A stretch of DNA of 64,000 bases from Fragilariopsis cylindrus CCMP1102 (taxonomy: Eukaryota > Bacillariophyta > Bacillariophyceae > Bacillariales > Bacillariaceae). Below the pieces are notes generated by a model that was given only the letters and a program-made list of their open reading frames with translations, was not told the DNA's origin and ran no database searches. Below, in pieces: positions 31,900 to 44,100 of the stretch. Made by a program: the position numbers and the translations under genes. Position 1 is the first letter of the stretch. Each line of letters begins with the position of its first letter. The stretch spans positions 225,185 to 289,184 of the forward strand of contig FMBT01000341.1 of NCBI GenBank assembly GCA_900095095.1, written 5' to 3'.

Positions 31900-34124
31900 A
31901 TGTCAATCATCGTGTTATTTCGCAACCATAATATGATAAATACATTTGTAGCCGTCTTAGTATTGTTGTTGCTAGCAGAAAAATGGACGATGACAGCAGT
32001 AGAGTCAAGAATGCCGACATCGATATCGATACCGATCGATGAGTCGTCAATAATAAGACAATCCCGACGACATAATACTGGATGGCGATCACGATCATGG
32101 GGAGATTATTCTCGCCGGCGACAACGACAACAGCAACGTCAACGTCAACGTCAACAGACTTGTATTGAAGATACCGACATCGTGATGAAAAAAATATTGT
32201 TTCGTTATAACTTCCGAGGGGGTGATGCTACTACTGATAATAGTGAAGAGACAAAGTCGAGTCAAGGATTGACGACCGATAATACCCATAACACCAAATC
32301 AGTAGTAGTAGTAGTAGGGGGAAAAGATTTGGTGGTGAGTGGTGGTGGTAAAGCAACAACAGTGGTATCGGTAGGAATCATTGATCTTTCAGGAAGAAGA
32401 CAAACGAATCAACATCTTTCCACCACTTCCTCCTCCTCTTCTTCTTCTTCTTCTATCGTTTTGTTAGTTGATGATCACAATGATAATAATACCATCGATG
32501 AGACTATATTACAAAAATTGATACTACCTGTCCTCCCTACTGAGAGGGAGGAGGAAGAAGAAGAAGAAAATACTGGTACTATCGTTAAAAGTCTTGCTCT
32601 ATTGTGTGATGTTCTGGTAATACAGATTACTGGTAACGAAGACGAGAATGGTGATGTTAATTCTCCAAGCACTACTTATCCTTTACCATCGCATTTGATG
32701 AACCATATAATACAGGGCAATCGACAACGAAAGTTAGCTGGGATGGCAAAAGGAAAACTTTGGATTATGGATACAATAACAACATCCACCGGAAAAGAAG
32801 AAGTGCAGTTGCGACGTATTATCAGTAGTAACAACCAAGATGAAAATGACGAAGAAAAAGAAGAACAAATAGATGATAACCAATGTTACTCTGATAATAC
32901 AACTTGGTCAACTTTATTTTCCTCCTCTTTTGGAGAGCAGCAGAATAAAATTTATGATATTCAACAAATAGAAGAATTGTTCACTACTTTGTCACGACAA
33001 GTAATAATTCGAACGAATACTAGTCAACAACAGCACTCTACGACGTTCAAATCAAAATCAGTTCCGACAGTTCTGGCGAAATATTTAAACATAATAAGAG
33101 ATGATGATCGAAAAGTACAATCTTTAGTTCAACCTACTGAATTAGAAAACGACCACAATGACCAACAAAAACGACTCCGACAACTCCAGTATCGTCATCT
33201 TTCGCTGAAGGAGGAAGGAGAAGTGATATAATTGAAAATCCTAATCGAATCCCCCGAAGAAAACTACAACAGAACAACAACAATGCAATCGTCGAAGAGA
33301 TTATGGGAACTGCTCGTCGGCGGCTAGAAGATTTGGAAACGAAAATGCAGGAAAAAATTCTTGTTGACGAATCATCATCATCATCATCATCACCATCGCC
33401 TTTCAACCCTATGCCTCTTTTGGAATTTGGAAGTTTATTCAAAAATATTTTAGATACAACGGAGACACAACTAAGAGAAGAAACAGCAGACAACATGTCT
33501 GATAGTTTTCGTCGAGGTATTATCAAAGGAATCGTCGTAGAGGTACAACGATTGTACATAGATCAGTTACAGGCACTTCGGAATTATTATGGACAACGAT
33601 ATGAAGCTATTCTTGATGAAGAATTTGACGACGAAAAAGACGACGGTGATGAAGCTGCCGTAGAACGTAGATGGGCGATTGCGGCCGAACATATGACCAC
33701 TGCCTTTCAAGCTGCTGCCGAAAATGCCGCCATTCCAGTGAAGTATCGAAGCATCGTCGTGAACGATAGTAACAATGATAACGTCAAAAACAACCATCGT
33801 CGTGGTGTCTCGTCGTTCGATCACATTGATGCGCTACAGGGTTTGATTCGAGATATGATGGAAGCAACAGAACGACGAAAGAACGATCAGACTATATCAT
33901 CTATGTTAATGGAGGAGGAAGAAGAAGAAGATGACGACGACGAAGGAAGTACATCCACCACCACTCGCAAACGCAAGCGTCGTGTACCAAAATGGTTGGA
34001 ACGAATAGCTGCACGAGCTTTTGTATTCGGAGTAAATTACGTTCAGGGATGGTTGGCCTGGCAAGGCATCAGGAGAGCGGCTATAGAACGCGATCGGAAT
34101 CAGCCAAAGTTTCCTTTATTTTAA
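31900..34124 (+). CDS. Secretory-pathway protein of unknown function, one frameshift
   Basis: The first frame (31900-33231) starts with a cleavable-looking hydrophobic segment (MINTFVAVLVLLLLAEKW is the second Met onward) and an Arg/Gln-rich stretch. A central region follows with SLALLCDVLVIQITGN, which looks like a buried strand. Its end overlaps a second frame that runs without a break from at least 33205 to 34124, so I treat both as one gene with a 1-base shift between about 33140 and 33205. The C-terminal half is helical and charged (GTARRRLEDLETKMQEK, FRRGIIKGIVVEVQRLY) with an acidic run and a basic patch RKRKRRVPKW, ending GWLAWQGIRRAAIERDR. The organisation loosely recalls large membrane-remodelling proteins, but no GTPase motif is visible. 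I do not recognise the family. Confidence 0.6.
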
Positions 34125-34207
34125 ACGACTATTATTTATTTATCATTGACTTATAATTTTGTGCAAGATTTTTCATTTCTTTTCTTCACCTGTCAGCAAG
34201 TTTCAAA

Positions 34208-37200
34208 TCATATTGGAAGACAGCGAGTCTCAAAAATTCGATTACTAACATGTTGTACCCGTAATGTCAAATACTTTACACAAATCAAATCAATGTAGCG
34301 TGCTAACTTTGGTTGCTGTTCGATTAATATTTCAAATCTCTCTCGTTTATGCTATAAAGGACTGCCTCTTTCGACGTGCATTTCACAGTACTCATTCTTG
34401 GATCCCCATTCACCAGTCCAAGCTCTCCAATAATGCTTCCTTTTGGTACGACTTCCTTTGTACCAGCCTCGTTCTCGAGTTCAGCGATGAGCTGTCCTAG
34501 AATCAATAGCTTAACGCAGTCACTTTTGTCATTTTGCTTCCAAATAAGATCACCTTCCCGGAAAACTTCACGTTCGAATGACAAGAATAGAAGATTGATT
34601 TCTTCGTCGCTGATATTGACTGGACAAACAACCTTAAAAGAAGAAATAAATTCTTCTTTCTCTTCTATTGACGAAAGTGCGTCGCTTTGAAAATTGAAGG
34701 TAAATTGAGTAAGTAGGTCATCTTCTTCCAAAAGGGAAGGATTATGTCTAGCAATCAAAGCATCTTCTGCCTCCATCAGCGCCAAATCCAGAGAATCACG
34801 GACACAGCTTCCGGTATACCGGGATACTTTTTTCTCCTCTTCGTCTTTAATTTGTTTGGCAAGAAGTGATGTGTCCTCACTGGATGGGTTAGAATCGAAA
34901 ATGTCGCGTTCCGTAGAAAGTTTTTCCCTCAGATCAAATTCGGTCGGAAAACCATCGATTGTACCCGTAACAAATATACATAGCTGAATTTTATATTCTT
35001 TCAATATTGTATCTTTTAGCTTCACAATGGCACGAGCTGCCGATGAATCAATACCTAAAACGAGCGTGCAATCCATAATCAAGACAATAGGTTCTCTCTT
35101 CTGCTCCTCATCAATATTTCCTATTCCGTCGCTTTTTGACAGGTCTGGCAATGGGCACAGCAATTCTTTCATTTGGTCTGTAAAAAATGCCATATTACCA
35201 AAAAATAAGTGACCCTGGAAAAAAATACTTGTTATTCTTCGTGTGTAAATTTTACTGACGACTGGTCGACTGGGTTACGTAGAACACATTTTGAAGTAAC
35301 TATTACTTACCTGAAGCTGCACAACTAATATCCTCGAACGACCAAGTACTGAATCACTCAAAATAGTCGTTTCAGCTAATCGAACGCGATTCCAATGACT
35401 AGATCGAAGTGTTGTTGCAGGCATAACACCCCGAATAGGACTCAAATACGCTACATTTTGGACAGCGTACGTCGAGACAGCAGCAATACCTCCCGCCACC
35501 ATTGCCGCCTCCATTCCAGAAACACTCATAACGATAACAATCAACCAAATACCAGCGTATTCAAGCAAATCAAATTTTCTCCAGGAGTCCACGACGCCTT
35601 CTAAAAATAGATCTATCCCGACATGTAGTAGTAAGGCTCCTGCCATACATCTTGGAATATGGCTTGCAATATCTGGTCCTACGAAAAATAAGATCCCTGT
35701 AACTAAAGCTACCGCTAAGCCAGAATATCGTCCGGTCCCACCTGATTTGTCATACAGAACAGATTGTGTATATGCCATGTAGTTTTGAAGGCCACCACCA
35801 GCGCCTGACAGCATGTTGGATAGTCCGTGTGCGATCAATTCTTGGTTCATATCAACATCCACTTTCGTCGAAAGAGAAAATGCCGGAATATTAATTGGAA
35901 CATGAATCAAAGAAAATAGAACCAAAGCCAACATAGTCGGGAATGAATCTAAGATTGCTTTCCACGAAACTTTCGAAAAATCGATTACCTACAAAACATA
36001 ATATGTTGTAGCAAATGGAATGATAAACAAACAACGATATCATTATGAAAAACAGCTTGTTAGCATGCTCGTATATACAATGGGAACAAACGAGCAGATA
36101 AATAGAGAAAGATAAGCTTCATGGCATACTGCTAGCACATACCTTCCACAAGTCCCACGGTGTTCCAAATTCGACACCTAGTGATACACCACCTTCATCA
36201 TTCGCGTTGTCATCTAAGTTACTTAGTGATGGAAAGAAATAACCTGCATCTTTCGCAACAGAAATTGGAATATTCAAAATGAACATAGCAAAATAAAAGC
36301 ATGGAGTGATCATGCAAAAGAATATCGGAGACAGTAGTGCGAATCTTGGATTTCCTTTAGAATCAGTTAGCAGGTATTCCAGAAATCGTAGAATGATTTC
36401 AAGTGTAACAACTATAATCCAATGATTCCAGCCTTCAATCATTGCTGATATCGAAACTGTGTTTGCAAGAGTATTTTCTAGTCCAGTTTTACAAAGAAGG
36501 ATACCAATCCCACCAATCAATCCAATCAGTACATGCGTCGGGAAAAAATAAATAATTTTCCCCATTTTGAAGTATCCAAGTAGAAAAATACGATCCCAAC
36601 AAGGAGCGACGAGATTCCGAACATTACCATAGTAGTTGAGAGAGCATCTAAGCCATATCCCTGATGTGATATTGCTATTGGGCTAATTCTTTAGTGAAAC
36701 CAATATTCTCCACCATCTGCAATCCAATAGGATTTTTAAAACCAGAAAAGTATGCGAATACTATTTGTCCGACCAATGTACTGAACAAAAACATTCGAAT
36801 ACCTAATGCTTCCTTACCCGGAATGGGAAATTTACCTTCGTCGTGTTGTTCCTCTCTATGCCACCACCACCACCACCACCAATATCTGTATCCCCAGGAT
36901 GAGAACTCCAATACATTGGGAAGTAACTCACACCGAAAGGAATTCCGACCATTAAATGAAAGATACCGATTAATGCAATAGCAGGAATTTGATGAAGGGC
37001 TTGGGTAATGACCGTCATTATTGTTGATGACTTATTATCGTTGTCATTGTCAGAATAATTACTTCTGTTCGTCGTCATCGTCGTCGTCGCTGTTGCTTTA
37101 TTTGTGTCGTTACCGTTGTGGCTACGGCTGCTGTCGTTATCTCCTCCATTGTTGTCGCTATTGTTGCTGTCAATACCGTCATTCCCCACCATACCTGTAC

Positions 37201-37495
37201 ACAGTCGATGCATTGCAGACGATGGATCCATTCGTCCACCACCAATTGCACTGAAAGGTCGACGAGATAAAGATAAAATATCGTGACCTGTACTGAAACT
37301 ATTATTATTACTATCTAAAACACCACCAGTCGGGTCGACGAGATTCCTCAACGAAATGTTGGCAACACCATCTACAACGACACCACCGAGGAGTCTCGAT
37401 TTCCTATTAGGTGTGCCAAGACCCTGCTTTGGTGATGCTTCAGGGGGGCAGCAAACATTTCTATTCGAAATTGGCGAATCATAGCTTGAAACCAT
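34208..37495 (-). CDS. SulP anion transporter with STAS and cyclic-nucleotide-binding domains, with frameshifts
   Basis: SLC26/SulP proteins move sulfate, bicarbonate or other anions. A start at 37495 gives an N-terminal cytosolic region of about 190 residues, followed by transport helices including IPAIALIGIFHLMVGIPFGV, FLFSTLVGQIVFAYFSGF, FFPTHVLIGLIGGIGILL and LSNMLSGAGGGLQNYMAYTQ. Introns are 35989-36142 and 35215-35310. The STAS domain has LFFGNM and VLIMDCTLVLGIDSSAARAI. A cNMP-binding-like domain follows with FREGDLIWKQNDKSD and PKGSIIGELGLVNGD. A shift at about 34327 hides the last 39 residues, which end in a conserved-looking helix (EQQPKLARYIDLICVKYL). Further shifts lie at about 36840, 36680 and 36580. 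This SulP-STAS-CNBD layout is known in fungi and protists. The substrate cannot be told from the sequence. Confidence 0.85.
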
Positions 37496-38460
37496 TTCTT
37501 TTCTGTAACGTAGAAAATTCGACAAAACGAGGGTAGATTGCTTTGAGAGAGATCTCGACCAGCAATCGATTGACTTGCAGTGAATGTTGGATTGTTGAAT
37601 TGTTGTCGTTGTTGAATTGTTGTCGTTGTTATTTTATCTTGTTTGTAATTGTCAAAAATATTATATGATAAATTCATTCATTCATTTTATTTCTTCATTC
37701 ATAAGAAACGTCAAAGCGTAAGAACGTGACCATCGCTTTTCACTCTTGAATGGTGATAAAATAGTCGCGGCAACGAATTACGTACGGTACAGCCCACCTT
37801 AAACATCCATTTATGGGCTTATATGGCGGCTTCTTAACTAAAAACAAAATATCAGATATGAATGAATCAAGCAATAAACACCATTCACAGTGCACCATCA
37901 CTTGGTACGATCCTAGGCGAGAAACTACTATAAATATCAAATCCAGGTATCGCTACGTGTACTAATAATACTAAGGATGGATCTAACAATTCTTCTACAG
38001 GAACAAGCACAGGAACAAGCACAAGTACGAGGACCGCTATAACATAATATTCAGAAGTTGCTGTTGGTAAAGATATGATCCATTCCATGAGGGATATAAA
38101 GTAGCCGATATATATGTTAGTTAAATTCATACTGTAATAGCATATTACTTTAGAACTTTTATTTCATTATTTATTTTCTTAATTTCTATTCATGATTTGA
38201 AATTTTCCTAATGTTATATATTGTATATTATTCATAGAATATTCAAATAATACAGCTGAATACCACCACCACTATTATGATCACGACCACAGTCTTCTAT
38301 ATCTGGACCTGACGTAGTAACAAAGTTGGTCTTGAGAAAAAGATCAAAAATTCTTGCTTTTCTTCGCTTTCTTTTATGTTATTACATATCTGAAGGGAAG
38401 AGAATAAATTGGACTGACTACAGTGCAATACAGTAATTTTCATCATGGGCGCTAATAAAG

Positions 38461-38494
<34 letters not shown>

Positions 38495-38743
38495 ATTCGA
38501 ATCTACTACTTTGAAATACCGTAAGCATCAATCCCCCTCTCCAGAAAAAAGACGATCCTTTTGGCTTGAGAAATAATTTCATTTCTTTCTCTTTCCTTCT
38601 CACTATCTTCTTTGTCACTCGAGTCGAGTCAAAAAGAAACAAATATCGTCGTGATAACTTTAAATTCTCGTCCTCGTCCGTCTATTATTGTTATTATTGG
38701 ATGTTGTTATTATTTGTAACATGACATGTTCGCGATGGATGAA
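37496..38743. other. 1.25-kb intergenic region
   Basis: No gene is supported. A (GAT)n run sits at 38461-38491. The left part includes the upstream region of the SulP transporter, with tandem TTGAATTGTTGTCG units near 37592-37625 and ATTC repeats near 37672-37690. Confidence 0.5.
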
Positions 38744-39070
38744 TCACGAATCACGTTTAATTCGATCTAATGCTGCTTGATCTGCTTGATTAAATTTATT
38801 TTGAACTTGTTGGACACAATCGCGTCCTGTAACTAATAATCGTGCTAGAATTAATGGATCAGTTTCATCTTTTGCGACCATAAATTCCTTCCTTGCTTCT
38901 TCTTTTAATCGTATATTCCATGGTATACCCTTTTCATCACACCAATGAAAATGTTTAGCTGTACGTAAAATTTCACGATATAAACTTAATGCCTCCGATC
39001 GGTGGGAAGAATACCGATTAGCTGCCTTAATAGCAGCATTTGGTATCCATAGATGTGGTGTTGGTGGCAT
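38744..39070 (-). CDS. LYR-motif (Complex1_LYR) protein
   Basis: The frame from the ATG at 39070 (MPPTPHLWIPNA) encodes 108 aa; an upstream TTG would add 11 residues but lacks support. The motif ALSLYREILRTAKHF near residues 26-40 is a canonical LYR element followed by a helical protein with several basic residues and a DPLILARLLVTGRD segment. LYR proteins are small mitochondrial matrix factors that bind acyl-ACP and assist Fe-S transfer or respiratory complex assembly. Which one this is cannot be decided from the sequence. The N-terminus lacks a long presequence, as is usual for the family. Confidence 0.75.
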   Translation of the reverse strand: MPPTPHLWIPNAAIKAANRYSSHRSEALSLYREILRTAKHFHWCDEKGIPWNIRLKEEARKEFMVAKDETDPLILARLLVTGRDCVQQVQNKFNQADQAALDRIKRDS

Positions 39071-39613
39071 GATTTGATTTGTAGAGGCGGGTTTGCCGTG
39101 CAATTTGAAATTGTAATTGTATTACTTTTTTATTTCTTCCGGAATCAGTTTCTCTATGACCTATCTTTGGAACGCTTGACGTGAGACATGTGTTGCTTTA
39201 TTACAGTGATGTTTGTTGTTATTCTGTGCTCGATCTGACTTTATAGTCCTCCTATTAGTAGTGGTAGCAGTAGTGGTAGCAGTAGTAGTAGTATGTTGAT
39301 TTGGAAATGAGAAGATCGACTTATTCAGACTGCGACATTGTGTTTGTGAGCTTCGTATTGTGACTGGCTGACTCACTCACCACAGCTAGTGGTAGTACTT
39401 TAGGCTAGTTGCAGGATTCATTCTACTAGCTCTGCCGGAATTATTTTGATCATCAACAACATCAATAAATAAAAAATCCCATCTTTCCCGCGCTACTGGA
39501 AAATCGTTAAGTAGCGTAATTCATGAATTCATAATAAGAAACGAAACATCGTACTAAGTATAACATACCGTTCCTACGTACTCGAATACTTGTACTGATG
39601 TACAACTTCAAAC
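39071..39613. other. Intergenic region left of the retrotransposon
   Basis: No supported gene. It contains GTAGTGGTAGCA tandem units near 39255-39290. The retrotransposon is inserted at its right end. Confidence 0.5.
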
Positions 39614-39618
39614 TGCCG
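39614..39618. repeat. Target-site duplication, left copy (TGCCG)
   Basis: TGCCG immediately precedes the left LTR, and the same five bases follow the right LTR at 44947-44951. A 5-bp duplication is the usual footprint of Ty3/Gypsy integrases. Confidence 0.9.
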
Positions 39619-39859
39619 TGTAATAAACAGTCATCTGTGACTGATGACGTCACTTGAGTTGACGCTAGCGAGCACCTCACCTCGCTGATGGTTACCGTTA
39701 AGCCGTTAGGGAACCATCCGTTAAGAGTAGGCAAGGTTCAGCGAGCTTGGATAAGCGAGTCTTAACATACCGGTGTACTCTATAGAATAACATGTAGTAA
39801 CATGAATGCTCACAATATAATATAAGCAACTTAACTAAAATACTATCTAGTTTAGGTCA
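39619..39859 (+). repeat. 5' LTR
   Basis: 241 bp, TG...CA. It contains a perfect CRE octamer TGACGTCA at 39645-39652, a possible bZIP site in the U3-like part, and AT-rich DNA with TATAATATAAG-like sequence near 39815-39830 that may act as a core promoter. Confidence 0.92.
39645..39652. promoter_or_regulatory. CRE palindrome in the LTR
   Basis: TGACGTCA, repeated at 44732-44739 in the 3' LTR. It is close to the LTR start, the place where retrotransposon enhancers lie. A response to cAMP, CO2 or stress through bZIP factors is inference. Confidence 0.45.
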
Positions 39860-39908
39860 CAGTAATTACTACCTTTTACAGGCTAGAAGGTTAACAACAA
39901 CAACAACG

Positions 39909-41129
39909 ATGAGCGCTAATCAATCAGTAATCAAATACGTAGAAGGTTTCAAGAAGGAAGACTTGATTCGATACAAGCTTAAAGCAATCAATCCCCAAGG
40001 ACGGAGTGATGGATTTGAAAAGTGTGCTTCCTTTGATAAAGGAGGCATTGAAGTGTTATTGTATGTGATTGAAGACTTTGCAATGGCAGTCAGTTCTTTG
40101 AACATCATTACAACAGCAGAACACATTGAATTCTTCAAGAAGATCTTAGGACATGGTCCATCGGAAAAGTTTAAGAGATTAAGATTGAAGAACCCCGATA
40201 AATACACGGATTCTGTCAGTCAACAACGGAATGAGGCAGGAGAAGTAGTGGAAGTGGTGAATGAAGTTTCAGGGTTTAATACCCTCACAAACGACTTCAT
40301 CAGGATGTACTGTACCAGTACAGATTCAAAAGGAGATTTAATTGAATACCTCAAGTCGGAGGAATGCAAAAAGCCTATGAAGGCATCAGTAGCAACCCAT
40401 CAAGATTGTATGGAGGAATTAATGAGATTCACTAGAATGTTAGAAGGATCACGAGCAGATCTTACGGAAGATGAACAGAAGTTGATTTTGTTTCGCTCCT
40501 TTCCAGAAGCATGGCAAATCAATTGGAATAGAACTCAAGTAACAGCACAAGAAGCTACAGTAGAGAAGTTGATGCAGTACATGGCTTCAGAAAAAGAATA
40601 TGCAGATAAGGAATGGAAGAAAAATCATAAAAAGAAAGAAAACAAAGAAAAGAACGGCTACCAAGGACGTGGTAGTGGTGGTGGTCGTGGACGCGGCTAC
40701 CAAGGAAGAGGTGGTCGTGGAGGACGTGGCGGAGGCCGCGGTCGAGGACAACAAGGTCGTGGAGACAATGAAAGGTGCCGACAGCACGATGGAGAACATC
40801 TATGGAAACTATGTCCATCCAACTTCAACAGCCCAGCTGGAAAAGCAGCAGGAGCCGGAAGAGGCAGAGGTGGAAGAGGCGATGGTAGAGGTCGTGGTCG
40901 TGGTGGCTACGAATCATATCATACGAATGGTTACTCGGCACCACCTCCTCCATACTACGGAAGTCCAGTAAGTGCAGCAAGTCTGCCACCTCCACCAGTG
41001 TCACATGTATCGGTTGGTCCATCAGAATCACACTATTATGCACAACAGGGTGGTAGTCAGCCGCCATCAGTAGCCCCAGCGCCTGAATTCTATATGTGCT
41101 CCGATGGGCATTTCTATCCGAGACGCTGA
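39909..41129 (+). CDS. Gag-like protein of the LTR retrotransposon
   Basis: 406 aa from the ATG at 39909. The N-terminal 230 residues are helical and charged. They are followed by an Arg/Gly-rich region (GRGSGGGRGRGYQGRG and further RGG units), a compact zinc-binding-like motif CRQHDGEHLWKLC (spacing C-x2-H-x3-H-x4-C), a second RG-rich stretch and a Pro/Ser/Tyr tail. The usual retroviral knuckle is C-x2-C-x4-H-x4-C, so this is a variant. The RG-rich sections probably bind RNA. The frame ends at a TGA, after which the pol frame continues in the same phase. Confidence 0.85.
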   Translation: MSANQSVIKYVEGFKKEDLIRYKLKAINPQGRSDGFEKCASFDKGGIEVLLYVIEDFAMAVSSLNIITTAEHIEFFKKILGHGPSEKFKRLRLKNPDKYTDSVSQQRNEAGEVVEVVNEVSGFNTLTNDFIRMYCTSTDSKGDLIEYLKSEECKKPMKASVATHQDCMEELMRFTRMLEGSRADLTEDEQKLILFRSFPEAWQINWNRTQVTAQEATVEKLMQYMASEKEYADKEWKKNHKKKENKEKNGYQGRGSGGGRGRGYQGRGGRGGRGGGRGRGQQGRGDNERCRQHDGEHLWKLCPSNFNSPAGKAAGAGRGRGGRGDGRGRGRGGYESYHTNGYSAPPPPYYGSPVSAASLPPPPVSHVSVGPSESHYYAQQGGSQPPSVAPAPEFYMCSDGHFYPRR

Positions 41130-44100
41130 AATACAACAGCAGCGCCCACAGCATCACGTGATGTAAACAACAGCTGCAGTAAGCAGGCACAAGGAGTGCA
41201 TAATGTTGATGTGAAGGCAGGCACAGTAATGAATTTACTGTCGACCAATACAATAAATACAGGCTCCTCATTGTTTGAGACCAGAGTCGATCCGTTGAAT
41301 ACGAATCAAACCGAATCTAATCTATGTATAGATGAGTGGATGAATCACAATGAAGTATACGCAGCAGTAGAAGCTGGTTTGAAGAATGAAAAAGATTTAG
41401 CACCAATCACAGTGCTACGATGTGAAACAATACAGGGACAGTATTGTGATAGACCACTCGTTGTCCTAATGGACGGCGGAAGCAGTGGAACTCTCTTGAA
41501 CAGAAGAGTACTACCGGCAGGAGCGTGCCCAAGTAGATCTGAACAAAGACAGATAACAACGACAGCGTCAGGTTCCTTTGATACGTCATTATCAGTGAAT
41601 TTAAAGAACGTAAAGCTACCAGAATTCAGCAATGGTAGAAAATTAGATCATATATCAAGTAGGATATTCGATTCACCAACATGTCAGTATGACATCATCT
41701 TAGGAAGAGATTTCCTTAGATTAGCAGGCATCTCTATGTCTTGGGAAACAAATTCAATAAATTGGATTGATCGGACGGTACCGATGAAAACTCCACATCA
41801 CTATGATAATAGGATGTATCGAAATATGGAATATGGTGAAGATAAATTAGATGAACTCTATGAAAGTAAAACAATATTAGAAAGAAAGTATAAGAAGGTA
41901 ACTCCGAAGGAGTGCGCCGACGAACAAGATCACATGTCATGTGAAGAAAGAATAAAATTTGAAGCAATGCTTGATAAACACAAACAGCTGTTTGATGGAA
42001 AATTGGGTTACTACCCTCATGAGAAGCTTCATCTTCAAATCAAACAAAATTCAAAACCAGTTCATAAGAAACCATATCCAGTACCATCTACAAGACAAGA
42101 GGTCTTCAAACGCGAATTAGAAAATCTAGAGAAAGATGGTGTACTACGTCGATGTGGTATGACAGATTGGGCATCACCAACGTTCATTATTCCAAAGAGT
42201 AACAACACAGTCCGATGGGTCAGTGACTTTCGTGAGCTCAACAAGCAACTAGAACGTCCACAGTATCCGGTACCAAAGATACAAGACATCATGTTAAAAC
42301 AGAGAGGTTACACACACTTTACAAAGATTGATCTTTCTATGATGTTCTACTGTTTTGAAATGGATGAAGAGAGCAAGGAGCTCTGTACTATTACGACTCC
42401 ATTTGGAAAGTATCAATACAATCGAGTACCAATGGGTATCAAAGTATCTCCAGACTTTGCACAATCTATGATAAAGAAAATCTTACACGGTCTAGATATA
42501 GACGCGTATATGGATGATCTGGGAATTTGGACTAAAGGTTCTTTTGATGATCACTTTGAAATAGTGGATACAGTTTTGAAAAGACTAACATCAAATGGAA
42601 TGAAATGTAATCCATTAAAATGTAAATGGGGAGTCAAGGAAGCCCACTTCCTTGGTCATTACATGACACCCGATGGTATAACTCCTATGAGAAACAAAAT
42701 AGATGCAGTTCTAAAATTAGGACGTCCAACAGATAAAACACAAGTTAGATCTTTTATTGGGGCAGTTACTTTCTACAAAAGTATGTGGCCACGTCGGTCA
42801 CATATACTAGCACCCTTACATGAACTAACTGGTGATGTACCCTTTGTTTGGGGTCCAAGACAAATCAAAGCATTTGATACAATGAAGGCAATGATTGCTG
42901 CAGACGCAATGACAACTTATCCGGATTTGAATTTACCATTTGATATCTACACGGATGCAAGTGACTATCAGCTAGGAGCTGCGATTCTACAGAATGGAAA
43001 GCCAATTGCATACTGGAGTAAGAAACTAACTGAATCACAAAAGAACTACAACACAACAGAGAAGGAACTTCTTGCAATTGTTATGTGTGTAAAAGAATAT
43101 CATGATATACTTTACGGTGGTCGGTTGAATGTATTCACAGACCATAAAAACTTAACTTTCCACACCTTATCACCCCCAAGGGTAATGCGATGGAAGCTAT
43201 TCCTAGAAGATTATGACATCAACTTGACTTACGTACCAGGTAAAGTCAACGTCCTTGCAGATGCTTTTTCAAGGCTGCCTCGAATGGATGCACCCTCGCC
43301 GGGGAAGAATGAGTTAAAAGGAAAACTTATTGATTGGAATAAGATAGTTGTGCCAATCGATGAACAAGATGTATTCTTTTCATACGATAAGGATGATAAA
43401 GATCCACAACTACTACCAACTATATGTAGGAATGAGGATATTGAAATGATAGAACTATTCATGAACCTTCCAACACTACAGGAGATGAATTGCCCAACAA
43501 CAGTGAATAATATACAACAACATCAAGCTGGAGACGCAGCGTTGGTTCAAACATCATTAGCTCAACCTCATATCTATCCAATAAAGGTAATCAATGGACG
43601 ACCATTGATATGCTATCGAGCGAATCCTATGGCATTACAAAATGAATGGAAAATATATATACCACAATCGATGATACAGAATGTGATAAGATGGTATCAT
43701 ATGATACTAGGCCATTGTGGCTTCACCAAAGTTTATGATACGATAAGAGCCAGATTCATGCAGAACGATTATCTGTACTCTGCAGAGAGTACGTATGTCC
43801 AGAAAACTGTCACATGTACAAGCAACAGGGCAGAGGATATGGCAAGTTACCTCCACGACATGCAAATATAGCACCTTGGAACGAGGTATGCATAGACCTA
43901 ATAGGTCCATGGGAAATAGTAGTCAATGGAAATATATGTGTGTTCAAAGCATTAACATGCATCGATCCGGTAACAAACCTGATTGAGTTAATCAGGATAC
44001 AAAACAAAACAATGGGTCATGTAGCAGAACAGTTCGAAAACTCATGGCTGTCCCGATATCCACGACCAAACAGATGCGTCCATGACAATGGTAAAGAGTT

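Noticed and set aside
40600-40971. Val/Glu-rich frames overlapping the RG-rich part of gag
   Set aside because: These are alternate frames of the Arg/Gly repeat codons and have no independent support.
43745-43765. Programmed frameshift inside pol before the integrase core
   Set aside because: It falls inside the integrase zinc-binding domain, which is not a known recoding site, and similar single-base breaks occur in host genes nearby. A sequence error is simpler.
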